Shown: positions 57,337 to 64,000 of the stretch, piece by piece
Layout: the number at the start of each line of letters is the position of its first letter
Position numbering within the stretch: the first letter of the stretch is position 1
DNA from: Diogma glabrata
Lineage: Eukaryota > Arthropoda > Insecta > Diptera > Cylindrotomidae
Length of the DNA: 64,000 bases
Assembly (NCBI GenBank): GCA_963693315.1
Contig: OY856186.1
Location: 381,252,768 to 381,316,767, forward strand
Reading direction: 5' to 3'
Made by a program: the position numbers and the translations under genes
The notes under the pieces: model-generated
Seen by the model: the letters and a program-made list of their open reading frames with translations, nothing else
Told to the model about the DNA's origin: nothing
The model's database searches: none

Positions 57337-58344
57337 ATCAATCTCATTAGACCCATGTACTTCAAACTTGTGTTTAAAATTTTGTAAACAACTTTTAACT
57401 TCCAATTGAAATTTGACAACTTCATTAATTAAAATATAAAGTTTTATTCCACGAGCGATCATGTTAGCACTTAAACGGATCAACGCAATATTTAATGTTA
57501 CCTTTGATTGCCATATGTAAATTGTTTCGTATATTTCAAGGACAATACATGTTAAGTAGTAAACAACCATTACTACAAAAATTAATCCACTGTTATCGTT
57601 TAATGTTTGAAAATTGTTTAGCATTTGTTTTGCCAGATTAAAAACTTGATTCAATATATTTTTTTCTGATAGATTCCGCAAAGTCTCTGTGTTACAGTGT
57701 AAATAGCAAAGCGTTTCTGTCTTACCTAGCAGGAAATTATTCAGAAATCTTATTCGAATTCTTAAGTTATACAAAATGAAAGTAGTATAGAAAAATATTG
57801 TAAACAATTGAATTTCCATACACATTACGATATACCATAACCACAGTTGAGTAGTACTCATCATACCAATATCAAGCGGGTATAGTATAAATTGATGAAT
57901 CAGTATTAAAACGATTATTTTATAAAAGAAACCTTTTTGAATTTGATCATAGTCAATACTAACAAAATTGAACCGTTTTATAATTAGTCGATCAAATTCG
58001 ACCATAGTTGAAAACAACCATTTGTAAACATGTTGCTTCCAACAAAGGTACACTTTGATTGAACTCCATAAAATTAATTTACTCCAGAACCAAATTTTAT
58101 GTGATAGTGCTATTACTGGAATTAATGTAGACACACCATAATTGTTATCCTCGTAATCGCCCCAATAGAGCATAGTTTGGAAGTTTACTGCAATTACCAC
58201 TATGAAACAATGTGTTATAATAATATATGCCAGCCATTTCCAATTTGATAATATTTCTTTCTTGCTTGCTATAGAGCACGTTGTTGCAATGAAGTTCAGA
58301 AATAGAAATAATTTATTATACGGGTTTATATTTGTACTTTCCAT
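57337..58344 (-). CDS. Gustatory-receptor-like 7TM protein 2, main exon (C-terminal exon not located)
   Basis: Insect gustatory receptor family (7tm_7), predicted multi-pass membrane chemoreceptor. 336 codons, ATG 58344-58342, with hydrophobic segments throughout. Blocks shared with gene 1: NPYNKLFLFL, EFDRLIIKRF, YKIIVLILIHQFILYPLDI, ILNQVFNLAKQ, NFQTLNDNSGLIFV, YYLTCIVLEIYETIYIWQS, KLYILINEVVKF. It has an insertion of about 8 residues relative to gene 1 in the LLGKTETLCYLHCNTETL region, made of two TETL phrases, which looks like a small tandem duplication. Donor GTAAGT follows ..GSNEID at phase 0, as in gene 1; the frame otherwise stops at 57316. The last exon is not seen in the following kilobase. 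No internal lesion. Confidence 0.8.
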
Positions 58345-59933
58345 TTTGAAATTGTTGTAATACTTCTCCAGTTTTGCTTAACTTTTAGTTGCATTACTTT
58401 CGACTATAGTTAAATAATTGACTTAATTTAATGTATTAATTAACTAAGTACGTAATTCTATTTATTGATGGAAAATTCTTGAAATAATAAAATTTATTTC
58501 TTGTTGAATATTTGATAGGATTATAACATGGATAGATTTTTTTGTTCATATCATTAATAGAACAAAAAAACTTTTATTTCAACAATGCACGCGTGCGTGT
58601 ATTCAATTTATCAAAACAAGAAAAAATAGAATTATTTTAATTCAATAAGCAACCTAGTAGTGAAAGATACCCAATATCACATCACTGAAAAAAATATTGC
58701 CTGCAATGCCAAAAGTTCTAAATAATACATGATTGCTGAAAATAAAGTATGTTTATATACCAATTAAATTCCAAAATAAACGCTTAGCTGTTTTTCCCGT
58801 ATATTTTCCGTAGAAGAGTCCGTAGGCGGTCAACAAGCGTCGCTCGCTTGTGTTATTTCATCAATTCAATTCACTCAATTTCTTTTTATGGTCGAGTTTT
58901 ACTTTATGAGTTAATTTTAATCGACTATCGGTTATTTGCAACACGTGTTGATGATTGATTGTTATTGTTTTGCTTAAAACACAGATGGACATCGAACCCG
59001 GATCCTTCGAGTTTGAAGTCCAGTGTTCTAACCACGTTTTGTTAGACATAATTTTCTGACTTTAAAAGTGCAACAAAAATAACTTTAACGAAAGTAGCAA
59101 GCCAAAAGTTAGGATGCAGAATTACTGCGAATCTTACAAAAACTTTATACAACAAGTTTCATCAAATTTGGATATCAGGGCTTGGAGTTTAAAACAAACG
59201 TCTGTTCGGTGGACTCCTCAAAATTTTGTTCAATAAGACCATAATGCCCGATTTATAGTCGTAAACTTATTCTTAACGTTAACTTAACGTAGAGTAGAAA
59301 TGTATAAAAATGCACTAAAGCATTTGCAGTCGGGAACGTAAACTTGTAAAGCTCATTTCGTTTTATCTCAAAGATTTGGCTAATAATTTTTTGACGAAGA
59401 AATTCTTCGAAATTGGTACATAATCCAGTGAGCGGAAAGACGTAAAATTTGTTTAAAAATAAGCAATGAAAAAGCACCTTATTCTTGTTTATTGAGTTTT
59501 ATTATTTTTTATTTTTTACGCGCTTCGTGTAACGTTCGCGTAACGTTTACGTTTTATATTAACATACGCATTTCGAAAGCTATGCTTTCATCATCTGTAG
59601 TACATATATAACAACGAGTTTTACCGTAAGTGACACACCGAAAGTAGGGGCTGCAGAATTATTTTTAATTGATCATATTTTCACTAATTAATTTTAATTG
59701 ATCATATTTCCAAAAATCATTTCGCACGATTTCTATTGCAAATTTTTATAAAAAATCATAAATAAATTTACCGGTTTTTGTACAAACCGAAGTATTTTGA
59801 ACCACTTTTTTTATCGTTTTAGTTTTTACTTCACATCGTGTTAATTTCCATTTTTGGAAGGTATTTTTATTTGATTGTTTATAATTTACAATGAGTTTGT
59901 TTTAAATTAAAATTTTATCAATACAGTCGATTC
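58345..59933. other. Upstream region of Gr-like gene 2 and spacer
   Basis: AT-rich, with a tRNA-like remnant at about 58976-59050 (separate entry). No other gene or repeat recognised. Confidence 0.3.
58976..59050 (-). pseudogene. tRNA-like sequence (A and B boxes)
   Basis: On the minus strand 'TGGTTAGAACACTGGA' (A-box region) is followed by 'GGGTTCGATGTCC' (B box), with tRNA-like spacing. The acceptor arms do not pair convincingly. A tRNA pseudogene or SINE head. Confidence 0.4.
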
Positions 59934-60921
59934 CGCTTAATTGGGACACTGGTTAATCGGGACAGCCGTTTAGTTGGGACAAATCCTAAGGAACGGAAAC
60001 AAAACCAAGCAAATATAACACAAATTTACTTCGCTTTTTCGGGACAATATTTCGTTTAATCGGGACAGATCATACAAAAAAAATTTACTAATCATAGTAA
60101 ACATATAAAAAAAATTAAAAAATAAAACAAAAATAATAAAAAATAAAAAAGAAGAGAAGAAAAAGAATGATTTTTTTCGTCTGTTCGATTACATATTTAG
60201 TCCAGGAAAATTAGTCAAATAAAGGCAAGAATCTCGGAATGAGAGATAGTCGGCTGTAAACTTGTATAAACCTTTATTTTGGCACCCTAAATCTTGTCTC
60301 AAAACCTACTTATCGTAGGGTGTCCGCGTCTACAGATATTCCAAGGTCAAAGGTAAAAAAATCGATTTTATACACATTTATTGCAAATATCTCGTTTCCT
60401 ATGGGCTTTATGCTATTTGTATATATAATAAATATTGTAGAAGATTAAATTCTCTACAACTTTTGTTTAAACATTTTTTTATATATTGAACCATTTTTGA
60501 GATAGAGAGCAGAGCGCGCGCAGTGTTTAACTATTTAGAGTATCATTCGAGGTCAACCTGTAGTCTCGATTTAAAACATGCTGTATAAAGTTTATAAACT
60601 ATTGATAAATATGTGATTCTAAATAATTTGCATTTTTTATTAACTATTACGTTATAGTTAATATTTTTTTCCATAATTCAGTATCTATTCATTTAATAAC
60701 ACTTACCTACTCGTGTAATTATAAAGTTATTAAGGGAAATACTTTAATTATTTTTTAATTCTAATATAATTTATACTATTTACTTCCTAACTAAATAAAA
60801 AGAAAAGAATTAAATTTTTAGTTAATGTTTTTATCGAAAATAAAAATACCGTTCCATACATATATGAACGTTGAAATTTAAAAATTGAATAATAATAATA
60901 AAAAAAACTACAAGTTCTAAT

Positions 60922-62060
60922 TCAATTTTCTTCTTCTTCTTCATCATTGTCTTCCAGTCGCTGTAAAATTTCAAATTCCTCTGTGTTCTCGTCTTCAACG
61001 TCATTTGTCTGTTCTTCCAGGATTTCGGGATCAAAAGTACCGTCTTCATCGATATCACTCTGATATGGTGAAGCATTAAGACAAGCTTGCCCATTACACT
61101 GCCCGCAAGCTAAAGAGCACTGCAACCCTGCTTTCCCTCATCCACAGCGCGAACCACAACCATTCTTGCAGTTGCAGAATATTGTGTTAATCAATTCCTC
61201 CGGAGCTGGTGGATTCATAGTCATAACAGGTTCCAGGACTTCATCACGCATTATCCAACCCCAATTCTGGGGTTCTAAGTCATGCCCTAACCAAGTCTGA
61301 ACTTGATAATAAACACGCTTGAAATGTTGGTGAGCTGCTGCACTCGTTGGTGGAAGATTTGATAACTGCACAGGTTTATGCAGTTTTGTTAATTTGATGA
61401 ACTGTGCATAGCGAAGACGATTGATACAGTCCTCAGATTTTGGATCATTATAGATTGCCAAGAAGGTTCGCACTCCATTCTCAAATAATGATTGAACTGG
61501 ACAATTTCCTTCTTCAAATGCTGCAGCAATTTGATCCAAATTCGGAAGTCTCTCTAGTGTTTTTACAAAATTCCTTTTCTAAAGAGCGCAGAAGTCGTGT
61601 CACAACCACTTATTGCGTGCAGAAACAATATGTGTTGTTTACAACGAGGATATTTCTCAAAACTTTTGGAACAGTATATTTCAGTTTTTACATTTCCTTT
61701 GCCAACTTTTTTAAAGAAAATTTCTTGTTGATGAGATATGGTACGTCCAATTAAAATAACAAGTAAATCTATATCTTCTCCTATTATAACAGCAGTTTTT
61801 TGACGTTTGGATTCATCAATAGCTGTTTCAATAATAAGAACATCCGCATCATCTCTGGCCTGTTTTGTTGTGATATTGTAATTTTTCTGTACAGCTTGTA
61901 ATTTTTCAATAAGCATATTAACTTTAGCAGGCAAACTGGAAATTAATCGAAATATTTTACTGTCGCGGATAAAATAGCATCTTGTATTCGCATAGGATGA
62001 TGGCAATCCTTCACTCGAATGATTCCCTCCACTCGCTTCGCTCGTTACGGGAAATTTCAT
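60922..62060 (-). pseudogene. PIN/XPG-like nuclease-type plus CXC-motif protein of element L
   Basis: The reading begins inside hairpin H12 and becomes protein-like at CYFIRDSKIF (about 61980). ARDDADVLIIETAID and TAVIIGEDIDLLVILI resemble the E-x-DD/A-D and V-G-E-D-x-D-x-L motifs of PIN/XPG (FEN1-like) nucleases. HAISGCDTTSALF follows. At about 61570 a one-base shift leads to LERLPNLDQIAAAFEEGNC and LPPTSAAAHQHFKRVYYQV; it continues to FCNCKNGCGSRCG, a stop (TGA), then GKAGLQCSLACGQCNGQACL, a CXC (tesmin/TSO1-like) cysteine cluster where the stop replaces one Cys position. The tail is acidic (about 40 residues). Presumed transposition protein of element L; inferred, as no DDE or RT domain is visible. 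The true N-terminus is lost or displaced by H12. Confidence 0.6.
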
Positions 62061-62090
62061 CCTCGTGAAGAATTGCCATCATTCTAACTT
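61973..62090. repeat. Hairpin module H12
   Basis: AATAGCATCTTGTATTCGC at left; core CACTCGCTTCGCTCGTTACG; arms 'gatggcaatccttcactcg' / 'cgtgaagaattgccatcat'. It lies at the 5' part of the PIN/CXC frame, adjacent to the inner end of the right TIR arm. Close relative of H11 (54 kb). Confidence 0.75.
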
Positions 62091-62256
62091 TATAATTACA
62101 CGAGTAGGTAAGTGTTATTAAATGAATAGATACTGAATTATGGAAAAAAATATTAACTATAACGTAATAGTTAATAAAAAATGCAAATTATTTAGAATCA
62201 TATATTTATCAATAGTTTATAAACTTTATACAGCATGTTTTAAATCGAGACTACAG

Positions 62257-62362
62257 CAGCCAAATTCTGTAATTGTGAAGCGATGAAGTGATAAGTTTTT
62301 TAATGAAAAGAAACGAAGAAATTTTTATCACTTCACCGCTTCACAGTTACAGAATTTGGCTG
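62257..62362. mobile_element. 106 bp hairpin MITE (CAGCCAAATTCTG ends)
   Basis: CAGCCAAATTCTGTAATTG..AATTTGGCTG, 3 bp TSD CAG at 62254-62256 and 62363-62365. The empty site is in the opposite TIR arm of element L (about 60547-60570, reverse complement, 'gtcaacctgtagtctcg'). Same element as 28350-28455. Confidence 0.85.
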
Positions 62363-63593
62363 CAGGTTGACCTCGAATGATACTCTAAATAGTTAAACAC
62401 TGCGCGCGCTCTGCTCTCTATCTCAAAAATGGTTCAATATATAAAAAAATGTTTAAACAAAAGTTGTAGAGAATTTAATCCTCTACAATATTTATTATAT
62501 ATACAAATAGCATAAAGCCCATAGGAAACGAGATATTTGCAATAAATGTGTATAAAATCGATTTTTTTTACCTTTGACCTTGGAATATCTGTAGACGCGG
62601 ACACCCTACGATAAGTAGGTTTCGAGACAAGATTTAGGGTGCCAAAATAAAGGTTTATACAAGTTTACAGCCGAATATCTCTCATTCCGAGGTGAAACCC
62701 CTAATATTCCTGGACTAATTGCAATCTATCGATGAAAATGTACTTACATGTACGTCAACAGCGAGGGAAATCAGTAGCAAAATAACTATTTTACAGGTAA
62801 TACAGTTTGTAGCTGACAGTTGGCGAGCAATAAAAACCAGCACAATACAAAATTGTTTTGGTTATTGCGGCTTAAAATGTATAGAGATTGCAGAGCACAG
62901 CGACGAATTAAAAAAAATTTCACCAGGTATTGATATTGAATTTTTGTCAATTGACGACAATTTACTGTGTGATAATGAGAATGAGGATTGTGAGGACGTA
63001 ATTGTAGCAACAATCAAATCAAAATATCAAACATTGGTGGAATCCGATGACAGTGATGATGAAGAACCTGTGGTCGTAACTAACCCTGAGACAAAACAAT
63101 GTGTTGACAGATTACAGCGTTATTTTATGCAATATGGAAATGACGGAAGTCCCATGTCAGTATTAAATTTGTGCTCTGTTTTTGTTCAGCTACAATCTAG
63201 CAAAAACAAAAGGCAAACCTCTTTGGACGAATTTCTTCAAAAAATTTAATTAGAGTTTAAACCTTATTTTTCTAACAGAATGTATTACATATATGTACAT
63301 ACATATTACATATTTATTATGTATATGTATACATATAATAATATTATTATTAATATTAATGTACATGGTACATGCATCCATTTATATAATTTTTTAACAC
63401 ATATGTATGGATACGTATAGTTTTGAGATTTTTTTTCAATTTTGTGCAATTTATGAAATAAAATACATTAAACATTACTAATCCTTTTACTTTTAAAAAT
63501 TACTTTTTGTGGAAGTTCGGATAATTGGGACAGCCACTTAATCGGGACAAATTGCACTAGTCCCGATGTATCCCGATTAAGCGGAATAGACAG

Positions 63594-64000
63594 TATAATT
63601 AAATTCATATTGAAATTTTTAAATAAAAATTTAAAATTTTCAAATAAAATTTTTTATATAATTCATATTTTTTTTATAAACATTCCTTTATATTGTTGTA
63701 GTAGGTGTGTTCCATTTACCACATTTTCCTTTACTTTTGTACTAAATTTCGTTTTCAAGGTAACCATATCAAATGATGGTAAAGCTACGTGACAAACTTT
63801 CGCCTCTATTCACCGCCAGAGTTTTTGTCAGTTTAGAGAATAATTTCAAATATGTTTGCCCAAATGCTTATACAAATTTAAAATTTCTAGCCTAAATGTC
63901 AAATTTCTGTCCAGCTTTCTTTAATTGTTTATATTTTGCATGAACCATAATTTCAATTTTCAGAAATTTTTTAATATTTAATTAATTCTCTTTTTTTTTT
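63594..64000. other. No recognised gene
   Basis: AT-rich tail of the window; 'gtaggtgtgttccatttacc' at about 63701 echoes the 'tggaacacgc' phrase of the 55.5-56.5 kb region. Confidence 0.3.

Larger units (their letters stand above)
60198..62717 (-). mobile_element. Long-TIR element (L) with PIN/XPG-like + CXC protein
   Basis: Terminal inverted repeats start TAGTCCAGGAA and extend about 530 bp (60198-60730; 62090-62717, the latter lengthened by a 106 bp MITE). 3 bp TSD ATT at 60195-60197 and 62718-62720; removing the element restores the Tigger frame. Encodes one broken minus-strand gene. I cannot place it in a named superfamily with confidence; the TSD length and long TIRs are the observations. 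Confidence 0.75.
60169..63249 (+). pseudogene. Tigger-type transposase C-terminal fragment, split by the inner element
   Basis: The frame begins NDFFRLFDYI before the inner element (ending at 60197) and resumes at 62718 with LQSIDENVL, after excision of one copy of the ATT duplication. It continues with ITILQVIQFVADSWRAIKTS and TIQNCFGYCGL, the end of the DDE_1 domain in pogo/Tigger/Jerky-type transposases. The acidic tail (ESDDSDDEE) and the final SKNKRQTSLDEFLQ are typical C-terminal features. The N-terminal CENP-B-type HTH and the catalytic triad are absent, replaced by A-rich sequence, so it was already a deletion product. Confidence 0.75.
59934..63593 (+). mobile_element. pogo/Tigger element, deletion derivative, interrupted by a 2.5 kb element
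   Basis: Ends CAGTCGATTCCGCTTAAT and (minus) CTGTCTATTCCGCTTAAT, with TA on both sides (59932-59933, 63594-63595). Subterminal 'aatcgggaca' repeats occur at both ends. Only the C-terminal part of the transposase remains. A TA target and CAGT-type ends fit the pogo group of Tc1/mariner. Confidence 0.8.

Overview
This is AT-rich, intron-containing, transposon-packed eukaryotic DNA. Two seven-transmembrane gustatory-receptor-like genes, short 50-80 bp introns with GT..AG borders, and a TE mix of hAT, Harbinger, MULE, Transib-like, P-like, pogo/Tigger, Crypton-like tyrosine recombinase, jockey/RTE LINEs and Ty3/gypsy all point to an insect, probably a dipteran. The species cannot be named from the sequence. 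No bacterial operons, rRNA or CRISPR are present. The only host genes I support are the two Gr-like genes (4194-3208 and 58344-57337, both minus). They are paralogues and share a phase-0 splice donor at the same place; their last exons were not found.

Layout. 1-600: LINE ORF1 running off the left edge. 1.2-2.6 kb: a palindrome of about 0.69 kb arms that truncates a tyrosine-recombinase fragment (2898-2590). 3.2-4.2 kb: Gr gene 1. 4.5-11 kb: short palindromes, hairpin modules and a four-copy repeat of about 360 bp. 12.17-18.72 kb: a hAT element (TSD CATATCGG) hosting a Crypton-like tyrosine-recombinase gene, satellites and a MITE with a 442 bp tandem duplication. 19.6-41.0 kb: two inverted copies of one Helentron-like element (E) around a central segment of about 5.9 kb that carries LINE, hAT and P-like remnants. 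The left copy carries a hAT and a MITE. The right copy carries a triple nest, Harbinger inside MULE inside hAT, each with its target-site duplication. 41.6-43.0 kb: a hAT with a MITE inside. 43.3-52.0 kb: a TIR repeat inserted into another copy of itself, further invaded by a Transib-like element, gypsy fragments and an oddly ended LTR element. 52-57 kb: mostly unassigned. 57.3-58.3 kb: Gr gene 2. 59.9-63.6 kb: a pogo/Tigger deletion derivative invaded by a 2.5 kb long-TIR element encoding a PIN/XPG-like plus CXC protein.

How it fits together. Most of the window is a layered insertion record that can be read from TSDs and empty sites. Two patterns look less ordinary. First, at least 12 loci carry 90-170 bp imperfect hairpins with little body similarity but a shared design: ends resembling AATAGNA and a GC-rich core such as GAGGCGTTAGCCGAG. 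Two of them bracket the Crypton-like gene, which also has about 47 bp direct repeats on both sides. Second, the flanks of the two inverted E copies are exchanged: one jockey-type LINE is broken at E, with its halves about 15 kb apart. This is best explained by an inversion through recombination between the E copies.
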